From positions 1,639,001-1,703,000 of the forward strand of contig NZ_CP051183.1 of NCBI RefSeq assembly GCF_012295615.1: a DNA stretch of 64,000 nt. Direction: 5' to 3'. A model generated the notes under the pieces. The model was not told the origin of the DNA and did no database searches. It worked only from the letters and a program-made list of their open reading frames with translations. Positions 9,073 through 17,738 of this stretch are shown one piece after another. The position numbers and the translations under genes are program-made. Numbering within the stretch: the stretch's first letter is position 1; each line of letters starts with the position of its first letter. The DNA comes from Bermanella marisrubri. Lineage in GTDB: Bacteria > Pseudomonadota > Gammaproteobacteria > Pseudomonadales > Oceanobacteraceae.

Positions 9073-9252
9073 ATGGCTGTTCAAAAAAGTAAAAAATCTC
9101 GTTCTAAGCGTGGTATGCGTCGTTCTCACGATGCGCTAACTACTCGCGCATTGTCTATTGACCCAACTACTGGTGAAACTCACCTACGTCACCATGTGAC
9201 TGCTGACGGTTTCTACCGTGGTCGCAAGGTTGTAGCCGGTCAAGACGATTAA
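9073..9252 (+). CDS. rpmF: 50S ribosomal protein L32
   Basis: A 59-residue basic protein starting [20 protein letters not shown], with [14 protein letters not shown] near the C-terminus, a clear bL32 match. It has no cysteines, so it is the zinc-free paralogue type. AGGAG (9061-9065) precedes the ATG at good distance. It sits between yceD and plsX, a conserved arrangement linking ribosome and lipid synthesis; plsX starts 5 nt after its stop. Confidence 0.98.
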   Translation: MAVQKSKKSRSKRGMRRSHDALTTRALSIDPTTGETHLRHHVTADGFYRGRKVVAGQDD

Positions 9253-9257
9253 TAGTC

Positions 9258-10256
9258 ATGGTCACCATTGCTGTTGATGCAATGGGCGGGGATTTCGGTC
9301 CCCGCGTGACTGTCCCCGCAGTCCTCTCAGTTTTATCGCATCACCCTCAACTTCAAATCCTTCTTTTTGGCGATCGAGCCAAAATCGATCCTGTATTAGA
9401 TCAATTCGACACCTGTAGTCGACTTCAGCTCGTGCATACAGAGCAAGCAATTTCGTGTGCGGATTCAGTTTCTAATTCGTTGCGTAAGCGAGAGTCTTCC
9501 ATGCGTTTGGCATTAGATGCCGTGCATGATGGCAAGGCCAGCGGAATGGTGAGTGCTGGAAATACGGGCGCCCTTGTTGCTAATAGCCGCTATGTGTTGA
9601 AAACCTTGCTTGGTATTGATCGGCCAGCGTTAATTGCCAGTATTCCTAATGCCAAAGGGCATAGTTACTTGATGGACTTGGGTGCAAACCTAGAGTGCGA
9701 CTCAGACAATCTTTGTCAGTTTGCCATCATGGGTTCGGCGTTTGCAGAAGCGATGGATGGCAAGCCCAATCCTACGGTTGCGCTATTAAATATTGGTAGC
9801 GAAGAGATAAAAGGCAACGAAGAAATTCGTTTGGCCAATGCTCACTTGAAAAGTTCTGAATCGGTTCATTATATCGGCTATGTTGAAGGGGATGATTTAT
9901 TTACCGGCACCGCCGATGTAGTGGTGGCTAATGGATTTACGGGAAATGTCGCCTTAAAAACCAGTGAAGGCTTGTTACTGTATGTCGTGCAAATGATACG
10001 TACGGTTTTTGAGAAAAACTGGTATGGAAGAATAATAGGCGCCCTAGCACTGCCTATATTAGAAAAATTGCAAAAGGAATTTGAGCCCGAGTTGAAGAAT
10101 GGTGGTGTATTGTTAGGAGTACAAGGAGTGGTTGTGAAAAGTCATGGCAAGGCGGATGAACGTGCTTTTCAAGGTGCGATCGAGAAAGCCTTAACTTTAC
10201 ATGAGCAGGCTTTGCTAGAAAAAGTATCTCGTCGCATAGAACAGGATGTGATCTAA
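9258..10256 (+). CDS. plsX: phosphate acyltransferase PlsX
   Basis: A 332-residue peripheral membrane enzyme that converts acyl-ACP to acyl-phosphate for phospholipid synthesis. Family marks seen: IAVDAMGGDFGP at the N-terminus, SAGNTGAL, NIGSEEIKGNE, VEGDDLFTGTADVVVANGFTGN and the C-terminal GVVVKSHGKAD. Length is normal. It begins the plsX-fabD-fabG-acpP-fabF fatty-acid cluster. Confidence 0.97.
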   Translation: MVTIAVDAMGGDFGPRVTVPAVLSVLSHHPQLQILLFGDRAKIDPVLDQFDTCSRLQLVHTEQAISCADSVSNSLRKRESSMRLALDAVHDGKASGMVSAGNTGALVANSRYVLKTLLGIDRPALIASIPNAKGHSYLMDLGANLECDSDNLCQFAIMGSAFAEAMDGKPNPTVALLNIGSEEIKGNEEIRLANAHLKSSESVHYIGYVEGDDLFTGTADVVVANGFTGNVALKTSEGLLLYVVQMIRTVFEKNWYGRIIGALALPILEKLQKEFEPELKNGGVLLGVQGVVVKSHGKADERAFQGAIEKALTLHEQALLEKVSRRIEQDVI

Positions 10257-10368
10257 AGGCCTTGGCTAATAGATAAAGTAATGGCCAGTAAGAAAATAAA
10301 ACATCACTTTGTGTGCAGTGCGCCTCACTGCTATAAAGCAATAAAGTTAAGAAGTATCGGAACAAAAT

Positions 10369-11289
10369 ATGTCTAAAGTTGCAGTTGTCTTCCCCGGGCA
10401 GGGTTCTCAATCGGTTGGAATGATCTCTGATGTCATAGCTCAACACGCTATTGCTAAAGACACATTGTCGGAAGCGAATGAGGTCCTGGGTTTTGATTTA
10501 CAAACCCTAATCGAAAGCGGTCCAGCTGACGAGTTGAATAGCACAGAAAATACACAGCCTGCTTTGGTTGCGGTAGAGGTTGCTCTGTGGCGAGCGCTAA
10601 ATGAAAAGCTCGCAGCCGATATTATGGCGGGGCATAGTTTAGGTGAATATTCGGCTTTAGTTTGCGCTGGAGCATTATCCTTTTGCGATGCTTTGAAACT
10701 CGTGCGTCGCCGTGGCCAGTTAATGCAGGAGGCTGTGCCTGCGGGTGAAGGCGGTATGGCAGCAGTGCTGGGTATGCAAGATGATCAAGTAGAAGCCATT
10801 TGTGCTCAGCTTTCATCCTACAAAATTGTGCAGCCTGCTAATTACAATGGGCCCGGACAATTGGTGATTGCGGGTCATGCTGATGCGGTAGAAAAAGCCG
10901 CGGCACAATGCAAAGAAGCTGGAGCGAAGCGGGCCATGATTTTGCCGGTGAGTGGACCTTTTCATAGTGCATTGATGCAACCAGCGGCGGATGCCTTTGC
11001 TGGCTTTATTGCTGAAGTTGATATTAAGACCCCGAGTGTTCCTGTTTTACAAAACGCTAGTATAGAACTTGAAACAGATCCGAAACGTATCCGTTCAAAT
11101 CTCGTAGCGCAGATAGCGTCTCCTGTTAACTGGACCAGGACAGTTGAGTTGTTAGCTGAGCAAGGTGTCGAATCAATTTTTGAAGTGGGTCCAGGCAAGG
11201 TTCTGACGGGCTTGAATAAGAGAATTGACAAGTCTTTATCTTCAAGTGTGATCAACAATTCAGAATCTATCGCGAATATTTTGGCATAG
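10369..11289 (+). CDS. fabD: malonyl-CoA:ACP transacylase
   Basis: A 306-residue enzyme that moves malonyl from CoA to ACP, the feed step of type II fatty-acid synthesis. Seen: VVFPGQGSQSVGM at the N-terminus, the nucleophile elbow GHSLGEYSALVCAGALSF, and the catalytic His in VSGPFHSALM. The 112-nt gap from plsX contains a small hairpin (GCAGTG/CACTGC, 10315-10331) but no convincing promoter. Confidence 0.97.
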   Translation: MSKVAVVFPGQGSQSVGMISDVIAQHAIAKDTLSEANEVLGFDLQTLIESGPADELNSTENTQPALVAVEVALWRALNEKLAADIMAGHSLGEYSALVCAGALSFCDALKLVRRRGQLMQEAVPAGEGGMAAVLGMQDDQVEAICAQLSSYKIVQPANYNGPGQLVIAGHADAVEKAAAQCKEAGAKRAMILPVSGPFHSALMQPAADAFAGFIAEVDIKTPSVPVLQNASIELETDPKRIRSNLVAQIASPVNWTRTVELLAEQGVESIFEVGPGKVLTGLNKRIDKSLSSSVINNSESIANILA

Positions 11290-11301
11290 GGAGAAATTAT
11301 C

Positions 11302-12027
11302 GTGGATCGAAAGATTGCGGTTGTCACTGGCGCAAGCCGAGGCATTGGACACGCCATAGCCCAGCAGTTAAAAGAAGATGGCTTTTTTGTTGTGGGGACA
11401 GCAACCAGTGAGTCTGGTGTCGATAAAGTAAAAGAGGCACTAGCCGATCAAGGAACTGCTATCGTATTGCGGCAGGATGATGTTGAAAGTTGTGATGGTT
11501 TCATAAAAGCGGTGGCCGAGTTGGGTCCAGTTTCAGTGTTGGTTAATAATGCGGGCATCACGCGCGATAATCTAATGCTGCGCATGAAACAAGATGATTG
11601 GGATGCGGTTTTAAATACCAATTTATCCGGCGTTTATCGCATCTGTAAAGGTTTCTTGAAGCCTCTAATGAAACAGAGGGGCGGGCGTATTATTAATATT
11701 AGTTCTGTTGTTGGTTCAATGGGTAACCCTGGTCAGGCGAATTATTGCGCCAGTAAAGCAGGAATTGAAGGGTTTACTCGCTCGTTGGCTGTAGAAATCG
11801 GTTCTCGTAACATTACTGTAAATGCGGTTGCCCCAGGTTTTATTGCGACAGATATGACCGAAGAGCTGAGTGATGAGCAACGTCAGGTCATGTTGAATAA
11901 TATTCCACTGGGCCGTTACGGTGATGCAAAAGAAGTGGCGGCAGCCGTTTCTTTCTTAGCTTCTGATGCATCGAGTTACATAACCGGTCAGGTCATACAG
12001 GTTAATGGCGGCCTATTTATGGGCTGA
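11302..12027 (+). CDS. fabG: 3-oxoacyl-ACP reductase
   Basis: A 241-residue short-chain dehydrogenase that reduces 3-ketoacyl-ACP with NADPH. The Rossmann motif VTGASRGIG (residues 8-16), NNAG, the catalytic Ser in NISSVVGSMG and the YCASK (YxxxK) pair are all present, and the protein ends VNGGLFMG as in FabG. It starts with GTG at 11302; GGGAGAAA lies upstream. Confidence 0.97.
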   Translation: MDRKIAVVTGASRGIGHAIAQQLKEDGFFVVGTATSESGVDKVKEALADQGTAIVLRQDDVESCDGFIKAVAELGPVSVLVNNAGITRDNLMLRMKQDDWDAVLNTNLSGVYRICKGFLKPLMKQRGGRIINISSVVGSMGNPGQANYCASKAGIEGFTRSLAVEIGSRNITVNAVAPGFIATDMTEELSDEQRQVMLNNIPLGRYGDAKEVAAAVSFLASDASSYITGQVIQVNGGLFMG

Positions 12028-12141
12028 TTTTTAACCAGTTAATGGTTAATTTAGGCCATGATGTTGGAAATTAGTCGAATTTTTAGTGAATAATTCATTA
12101 ATCTGAAGTCTATACCTTGATTTTGTGCTGAATATGTCAAG

Positions 12142-12202
12142 AATACGGGTACAGAATTTAGCTGGCCCGTTGGGTTTACCCGTATTGTGGTCGGAGTATA
12201 AT
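12142..12202 (+). promoter_or_regulatory. acpP promoter with flanking inverted repeat
   Basis: TTTACC (12175-12180), a 16-nt spacer and a perfect TATAAT (12197-12202) form a strong promoter about 50 nt upstream of acpP. A perfect 10-bp inverted repeat, AATACGGGTA (12142-12151) and TACCCGTATT (12177-12186), has its right arm over the -35 box. It could be an operator for a dimeric regulator; no regulator is named by the sequence. Confidence 0.75.
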
Positions 12203-12251
12203 GGCCCCGTTTACGGGAGCCCGAGGCTCTGAATAATAAACAGGATAAGTT

Positions 12252-12485
12252 ATGAGCAGCATTGAAGAACGCGTAAAGAAAGTGGTTTGTGAACAACTTG
12301 GCGTAAAAGAAGAAGAGGCCAAGGGTACTGCACGCTTCGTTGAAGATCTTGGAGCCGATTCTCTAGATACAGTTGAGCTAGTAATGGCTCTAGAAGAAGA
12401 ATTCGAAACAGAAATTCCTGATGAGGATGCTGAAAAGCTAACCACAGTTCAGGAAGCCATTGACTATATCATCGCTCACCTTTAA
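12252..12485 (+). CDS. acpP: acyl carrier protein
   Basis: A 77-residue acidic helical protein that carries acyl chains on a 4'-phosphopantetheine arm. The attachment Ser is in [18 protein letters not shown] (DSL motif, near residue 38). It has its own strong promoter upstream and a terminator immediately downstream, so it can be expressed at a high level apart from its neighbours. Confidence 0.98.
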   Translation: MSSIEERVKKVVCEQLGVKEEEAKGTARFVEDLGADSLDTVELVMALEEEFETEIPDEDAEKLTTVQEAIDYIIAHL

Positions 12486-12501
12486 TCGAGCGTGATGAGT
12501 C

Positions 12502-12533
12502 AAAAAAGCCGCCCCTAAACAGGCGGCTTTTTT
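12502..12533 (+). terminator. Rho-independent terminator after acpP
   Basis: An AAAAAAGCCGCC arm and GGCGGCTTTTTT arm with an 8-nt loop and trailing T run, 16 nt after the acpP stop. It likely reduces read-through into fabF. Confidence 0.93.
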
Positions 12534-12567
12534 GTTGGTGACACATCTAACTGGCGAGAGAATAAAT

Positions 12568-13797
12568 ATGTCTAAACGTCGCGTAGTGGTAACAGGTATC
12601 GGAGCGGTAACGCCGCTCGCCAATAATGCGAAAGAAACTTGGCAGCGTTTAATTTCGGGGCAAAGTGGTATTGATATTATCTCGCACTTTGACGCCAGTA
12701 ATCTCGCAACGCAATTTGCCGGTACCATTAAAGACTTCGAATTAGATGATGTACTTTCCGCCAAAGACGCTAAGAAAATGGATACGTTTATCCAATACGG
12801 CATGGTTGCCTGCGCTGAAGCGATAGAGCAGTCTGGTTTGGATGGAAATAGCGTTGATTTGAATCGCGTAGGTTGTGCTTTGGGCTCTGGCATTGGTGGT
12901 TTAGCTACAATCGAACACAATTATACGCAATTGGTTAACTCTGGTCCGCGACGAGTGAGTCCTTTCTATATACCTGCTTCCATCGTAAATATGATTGCGG
13001 GCCATGTAGCTATGAAATGGGGTTTTACAGGGCCAAACTTTGCGATTTCTACTGCTTGTACCACAGGTACTCATAATATTGGCTATGGTGCGCGTACGAT
13101 TGCGTATGGCGATGCAGATGTGATGATTGTCGGTGGGGCTGAGGCGGCGTGTACTCCTAGCGGTATGGCAGGCTTCTGTGCAGCACGCGCGATGTCGACA
13201 CGTAATGATGATCCTAAAGCCGCGTCGCGTCCATGGGATAAAGATCGAGATGGCTTCGTCTTGGGTGATGGTGCTGGAGCTTTAGTGATTGAGGAGTACG
13301 AACACGCCAAAGCACGCGGTGCGAACATTCTAGCCGAGATTACGGGTTTTGGTATGAGTGATGATGCCTTCCACATGACGAGCCCGCCAGAAGATGGTGC
13401 CGGTGCTGCAAAAGCCATGGCCAATGCGTTGAAAGATGCAGGGCTTGTAGGCAGTGATATTCAATACATTAATGCTCATGGAACTTCTACACCGCAAGGA
13501 GATGTGGCGGAAACTCGAGCCATTCAAAGCATTGTCGGGAATGACGTATTAGTGTCCTCAACCAAATCAATGACAGGACATTTGTTGGGCGCAGCGGGCG
13601 CCATTGAAGCGGTCTTCAGCATCCAGGCTTTGACGCACAATGTTGTACCACCAACGATCAATATCGAAAACCAGGATGATCAGTGCGCGTTAGATTATGT
13701 AGCAAATACTGCCCGTGATGTTGAGCTTGCCCACGTACTTAGTAATTCATTTGGTTTCGGCGGGACCAATGGTAGTTTGATTTTCAGTAAGGTTTAA
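12568..13797 (+). CDS. fabF: 3-oxoacyl-ACP synthase II (KAS II)
   Basis: A 409-residue condensing enzyme that elongates acyl-ACP with malonyl-ACP. The catalytic Cys is in [11 protein letters not shown], and the two His are in [11 protein letters not shown] and [11 protein letters not shown], giving the C-H-H triad of KAS I/II. Start is ATG 12568 ([12 protein letters not shown]), matching the family; the open frame extends 12 codons further up into the terminator and is not used. pabC follows after 9 nt. Confidence 0.97.
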   Translation: MSKRRVVVTGIGAVTPLANNAKETWQRLISGQSGIDIISHFDASNLATQFAGTIKDFELDDVLSAKDAKKMDTFIQYGMVACAEAIEQSGLDGNSVDLNRVGCALGSGIGGLATIEHNYTQLVNSGPRRVSPFYIPASIVNMIAGHVAMKWGFTGPNFAISTACTTGTHNIGYGARTIAYGDADVMIVGGAEAACTPSGMAGFCAARAMSTRNDDPKAASRPWDKDRDGFVLGDGAGALVIEEYEHAKARGANILAEITGFGMSDDAFHMTSPPEDGAGAAKAMANALKDAGLVGSDIQYINAHGTSTPQGDVAETRAIQSIVGNDVLVSSTKSMTGHLLGAAGAIEAVFSIQALTHNVVPPTINIENQDDQCALDYVANTARDVELAHVLSNSFGFGGTNGSLIFSKV

Positions 13798-13806
13798 ACG
13801 GTATCC

Positions 13807-14643
13807 ATGTGGTTGCTCGAAAATGATCAATACAGAGGTGAGGTGGAAAACTATAGTCGTGCTGCTCAGTTCGGTGACGGTTTGTTTGAGACACTCTCAG
13901 TTCAAGATGGCCAAGTATTAAAGCGTGATTTGCATGCGCAGCGATTAGAAAAAGGCATGGCTGCGCTGGGTATGCATAGCCTCTCTGTTACCACTGAGGA
14001 GTGGTTGGAAGAAAAAGTGGCAGCAATTCTTCATCACACGAGGCAATCCACAGGAATTGTAAAGGTCATGGTGACACGTGCGCCCTCAGCACGTGGTTAT
14101 GCTTATGACGCTAGTGCACCGATTCAAAGTATTGTAAGTCTGTCGACGCCTCCTAATCTAAACAAAGCAATATACGAAGCGGGCATAGATGTCATTTATT
14201 GCAATACGCACTGTAGTATTCAACCAACGCTTGCGGGTATCAAACATCTTAACCGCCTAGAGAATGTACTGGCGCGCCAAGAAGTAGTTAATGCCGGTAC
14301 ATTTGAAGGCTTGATGCTTGATGCAAATGGGTTCGTGATCGAAGGTACCATGAGTAATGTATTTTTTTGTAAGGGTGATGTTTGGTACACGCCGGAACTC
14401 TATGAGTCGGGTGTCGCTGGTGTAATGCGCCAGTTCATCATGAATCAAAGTTCTACTCTGTCACTTCAATTGGAAGCTGGTAAGATACACCAAGAAGACC
14501 TTAAGACTATGGACGCGGCTTTTATCTGTAATTCTATTCTTGGGGTCGTGCCGATAAAGCGAGTCGAAGAAAAAATATTCGAAATTGATGAATCGCTTAT
14601 CAAAATGGCAAAACAGTTTCGTATTTGGGGTGGAAATGAATAA
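13807..14643 (+). CDS. pabC: aminodeoxychorismate lyase
   Basis: A 278-residue class IV PLP enzyme that turns 4-amino-4-deoxychorismate into p-aminobenzoate and pyruvate for folate. Seen: RAAQFGDGLFETL near the N-terminus, the PLP Lys in GIKHLNRLENVLAR (near residue 145), EGTMSNVFF, and GVAGVMR. Its position between fabF and mltG is the classical pabC location. Its last 8 bases overlap mltG. Confidence 0.93.
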   Translation: MWLLENDQYRGEVENYSRAAQFGDGLFETLSVQDGQVLKRDLHAQRLEKGMAALGMHSLSVTTEEWLEEKVAAILHHTRQSTGIVKVMVTRAPSARGYAYDASAPIQSIVSLSTPPNLNKAIYEAGIDVIYCNTHCSIQPTLAGIKHLNRLENVLARQEVVNAGTFEGLMLDANGFVIEGTMSNVFFCKGDVWYTPELYESGVAGVMRQFIMNQSSTLSLQLEAGKIHQEDLKTMDAAFICNSILGVVPIKRVEEKIFEIDESLIKMAKQFRIWGGNE

Positions 14644-15667
14644 ACGCTTAGGTGTAGTGATAGTGATGCTCATGATGTGGTTCTTGGGCGTCTGCATTTA
14701 TGGAATATACCAACTAGAGCGTCCTCTTAATCTTGCTGAATCTATGGTCAAGACCTATCCCAAAGGCAAGCCGTTATCATGGTTTTTCTTGCGCTTAGAA
14801 GAACAGGGTGTGATTGCGGATGTGCGACCCATTATGATCATTGCAAAGATGACAGGTGATGCGCGCAAAACTAAAGCCGGAGATTATGAACTGACGCCCG
14901 AAATGACATCATGGGATGTTTTGAATTTACTTGTTGCTGGCGACACTGTTGAATACCGTGTAACTCTAGTAGAAGGCCAGACCGTGCAGCAAACATTAAG
15001 ACGCTTAGCTGCTCATCCTCAAATCAAGCAAGATGTACCGGCCGAGCCAGATGCTTTGATGCAATACTTAGGTTTAGAAGGACATCCAGAGGGACGCTTT
15101 TTCCCTGATACATATCTCTTTCACTCAGGTACGCGAGCTTCTGAAATTTTAGTGCGCGCTCAGATTCGCTTAGAAACCGTGCTGGCGGAGGAATGGCGTG
15201 ATCGTCAAGAAGGCTTACCCTATGACAGTCCATACGAAGCATTAATTATGGCTTCCATTATCGAAAAGGAAACCGCGGTTCCCGAAGAGCGTGATGAAAT
15301 TGCGGGGGTTTTTGTTAGGCGCTTACAAAAGAACATGCGTTTGCAAACAGACCCAACAGTTATTTATGGCTTGGGCGATCGATACAAAGGGAATATTCGA
15401 CGCAAGCACTTGCTGGAAAAAACAGCGTACAATACCTATCGAATAAATGGCTTGCCGCCGACGCCTATTGCACTTGTTGGTAGAGAGGCAATTCATGCGG
15501 CGCTTAATCCAGCCCCTGGCAAAACTTTGTATTTTGTAGCGAAAGGCAACGGCTACCACCATTTCTCAGAAACGCTGCAGGAACATAATGCTGCAGTGCG
15601 AAAATATCAGATTCGTAAAAGAGAAAAAGAATATCGATCTACCCCTGAGTTGAACCCTGTTCAATGA
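14636..15667 (+). CDS. mltG: endolytic murein transglycosylase MltG
   Basis: A 343-residue inner-membrane YceG-family enzyme that cuts nascent glycan strands. One transmembrane helix lies at about residues 6-25. A LysM-like region is followed by the YceG catalytic domain, with the proposed catalytic Glu in IIEKETAVPEERDEIAGVF (near residue 208), LQTDPTVIYG, YNTYRINGLPPTPI and the C-terminal FVAKGNGYHHFSETLQEHN. Start ATG 14636 overlaps the pabC stop by 8 nt; its own stop overlaps tmk by 4 nt. Confidence 0.95.
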   Translation: MNKRLGVVIVMLMMWFLGVCIYGIYQLERPLNLAESMVKTYPKGKPLSWFFLRLEEQGVIADVRPIMIIAKMTGDARKTKAGDYELTPEMTSWDVLNLLVAGDTVEYRVTLVEGQTVQQTLRRLAAHPQIKQDVPAEPDALMQYLGLEGHPEGRFFPDTYLFHSGTRASEILVRAQIRLETVLAEEWRDRQEGLPYDSPYEALIMASIIEKETAVPEERDEIAGVFVRRLQKNMRLQTDPTVIYGLGDRYKGNIRRKHLLEKTAYNTYRINGLPPTPIALVGREAIHAALNPAPGKTLYFVAKGNGYHHFSETLQEHNAAVRKYQIRKREKEYRSTPELNPVQ

Positions 15668-16302
15668 CTATGAGAAGTACAATGCAAGCAGGATTATTCA
15701 TTACTGTTGAAGGTGTTGAGGGTGTCGGCAAGACCACCAATATCGAATATATAAAAAACTGGTTGCAGCACCAGGGAATCGACTATGTGGTGACCCGTGA
15801 ACCTGGCGGAACAGATTTAGGAGAATCCTTACGCAATCTTTTACTTCACGGTGATGATGTTAGCGACAAAGCTGAATTGTTGATGATGTTTGCAGCACGC
15901 TCACAGCATATCGAAAAGGTAATCAAGCCAGCGTTAGCAGCAGGACGTTGGGTGCTTTGTGATCGCTTCACGGACAGTACATTTGCTTATCAAGGTGGTG
16001 GCCGTCAATTGAATCCAGAATGGATTCGGCAGTTAGAAACCCTAGTGCAAGAAGAATTGCAGCCAGATGTTACGTTTCTTTTGGATTGTCCGGTAGAGAT
16101 TGGTCGAGCCCGAGCGGCGGCTCGTAGTGCCAGTGATCGAATAGAATCCCAAGATCTTGTCTTCTTTAATCGCGTCCGCGATGCGTTCCTGCATCGAGCG
16201 TCTTTGTATGATCGATTTAGAGTGATAGATGCAAGTCAAGATCTACTGCAAGTTCAGCAACAAATAGAATCCGTACTTGTTGAGCTTGGAGCACCCTCAT
16301 GA
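15664..16302 (+). CDS. tmk: thymidylate kinase
   Basis: A 212-residue kinase that phosphorylates dTMP to dTDP. The P-loop is EGVEGVGKTT, the DR(Y/F) motif is CDRFTDSTFAYQGGGR, TREPGGT is the substrate-binding motif, and the lid holds the RARAAARSASDRIE arginines. The start overlaps the mltG stop (ATGA); an in-frame ATG at 15682 (MQAGLFITVEG) fits the family N-terminus better and may be the true start. It overlaps holB by 4 nt. Confidence 0.96.
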   Translation: MTMRSTMQAGLFITVEGVEGVGKTTNIEYIKNWLQHQGIDYVVTREPGGTDLGESLRNLLLHGDDVSDKAELLMMFAARSQHIEKVIKPALAAGRWVLCDRFTDSTFAYQGGGRQLNPEWIRQLETLVQEELQPDVTFLLDCPVEIGRARAAARSASDRIESQDLVFFNRVRDAFLHRASLYDRFRVIDASQDLLQVQQQIESVLVELGAPS

Positions 16303-17285
16303 AAGTAGCTCAAGCATTGCCATGGTTGCAGAGCCAATGGCAAACACTCTCACAGCAGCTATCGAGTCAGCGATTAGGTCATGCTGTTTTACTTACCGGC
16401 CAGCAAGGGGTCGGTAAGCGTGTTTTCCTCAAAGAGTTTGCCCAGCTTGTTTTGTGTCATCAAGGTGAACAGCAAACCCCGTGTGGTGAGTGCGCTTCTT
16501 GTCGCTTGTTTACTGCAGGTAATCATCCAGACTTTATTACAGTGGAGCCGGAAGAGACTGGCAAGGCTATTAAAATCGATCAAATTCGTCGCGTGACAGA
16601 CTTTGTTAATACAACCGCTTCCCAGGGTCAACGCAAGGTGGTGTTGTTGGGTCCGGCAGAGGTCATGAATATCAATGCAAGTAATGCTCTGTTGAAAAGT
16701 CTTGAGGAGCCAAGCAGTCAGGTCACCATGTTGCTATACAGTCATCAACCAAGTCGGCTGTTAGCCACGATTAAAAGTCGTTGTCAGCAATATTCAGCGC
16801 CGACTCCTAAATTCCAAGATGGTCTAATGTGGCTTCAGCAAAACTCGCAAGAATCAGGTTTGGATAGTCTTTTGCGCTTAGCGCAAGGCGCGCCATTGAA
16901 AGTGATCGAAATGATCGAACAAGATGTCCACGTTCAATATATGCAGTTTTGCCAAGATATGCAGGATCTCGCAAACCACTCTGTTGTCTGGCAGGGTGTT
17001 GTATCGAAGTGGAAAAACTGGTCTGTTGAGTATTTATTAGATTGGTTTTATGGGCTGCTTTTGGACGTACAAAGATGCAAGTCAGGAGTACAAGATAGAT
17101 TGATTCCTGAGTTGAACATGCAAACTGAATTGGTCTCTAAGCGCATGAGTGTCGCCGAAGCCGACGGCATTTTGAGCGCCATTTATGAGTCAAAAAAAGC
17201 GGTGGTGAGCGGCTCTAATCCCAATCCAACACTGTTAATTGAGCGTTTACTCGTTGACTGGTTAGGCCAGTTGCGGCAAAGTTAA
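16299..17285 (+). CDS. holB: DNA polymerase III delta' subunit
   Basis: A 328-residue AAA+ clamp-loader subunit. It has a P-loop-like TGQQGVGKR, a zinc module CGECASCRLFTAGNHPDF, the IKIDQIRRV segment, NASNALLKSLEEPS, and the SRC motif in IKSRCQQY. Delta' is the stator of the clamp loader that places beta clamps on primed DNA. It is coupled to tmk by an ATGA overlap, as in many gammaproteobacteria. Confidence 0.93.
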   Translation: MKVAQALPWLQSQWQTLSQQLSSQRLGHAVLLTGQQGVGKRVFLKEFAQLVLCHQGEQQTPCGECASCRLFTAGNHPDFITVEPEETGKAIKIDQIRRVTDFVNTTASQGQRKVVLLGPAEVMNINASNALLKSLEEPSSQVTMLLYSHQPSRLLATIKSRCQQYSAPTPKFQDGLMWLQQNSQESGLDSLLRLAQGAPLKVIEMIEQDVHVQYMQFCQDMQDLANHSVVWQGVVSKWKNWSVEYLLDWFYGLLLDVQRCKSGVQDRLIPELNMQTELVSKRMSVAEADGILSAIYESKKAVVSGSNPNPTLLIERLLVDWLGQLRQS

Positions 17286-17314
17286 ACCATTAGGAATAAT
17301 AAGAAGGTCGTTTC

Positions 17315-17662
17315 ATGCCTCCAAAGTTTGGTCCCGGTAACGGTATTCTATCGTTGACCATCAAAGATAAAGCTGTTCTGTACGCCGCTTATATGCCGTT
17401 CATAAAGAATGGCGGTTTGTTTATTCCGAGTAATAAATCTTACAAAATGGGTGACGAAGTTTTCATGTTGCTTAATTTAATGGATGAGCCTGAGAAAATT
17501 CCTGTGGCAGGGAAGGTTATTTGGATCACACCTAAAGGTGCTCAAGGCAATAAGGCGGCTGGTATCGGTGTCCAATTTGCCGACGATAATGCAGCGCGCA
17601 ATAAGATTGAAACTCATCTGGCAGGAGCATTGGCTTCTGACCGCCCGACTCACACCCTCTGA
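17315..17662 (+). CDS. pilZ: type IV pilus assembly protein PilZ
   Basis: A 115-residue single-domain PilZ protein. LSLTIKDKAVLYAAYMPFI, GGLFIPSNKSYKMGDEVF, EKIPVAGKVIWITPKGAQ and HLAGALASDRPTHTL match P. aeruginosa PilZ closely as I remember it. Like that protein it lacks the RxxxR c-di-GMP-binding motif, so it probably works through protein contacts with the pilus machinery (PilB, FimX). It ends the conserved block; tatD, which often follows, is not here. Confidence 0.95.
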   Translation: MPPKFGPGNGILSLTIKDKAVLYAAYMPFIKNGGLFIPSNKSYKMGDEVFMLLNLMDEPEKIPVAGKVIWITPKGAQGNKAAGIGVQFADDNAARNKIETHLAGALASDRPTHTL

Positions 17663-17697
17663 TACTCCATTTTCTATCATAGAGTCTTCTATCTGGT

Positions 17698-17732
17698 CTA
17701 GGATTAATATAAGACGTTATTAATCCTAGGAG
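17698..17732 (+). promoter_or_regulatory. 12-bp hairpin overlapping the Shine-Dalgarno of the hybrid kinase
   Basis: CTAGGATTAATA (17698-17709) pairs perfectly with TATTAATCCTAG (17718-17729) around an 8-nt loop. The right arm ends inside the ribosome-binding sequence AGGAG (17728-17732). It could mask translation initiation or, as DNA, be an operator. Confidence 0.7.
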
Positions 17733-17738
17733 AAGTGA

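Noticed and set aside
12028-12251. A small RNA gene between fabG and acpP
   Set aside because: The strong promoter fits acpP itself and no separate terminator lies before the acpP start.
13083-13424. A 113-codon - strand open frame inside fabF
   Set aside because: It is a shadow frame with proline/alanine/serine bias typical of antisense to a conserved gene.
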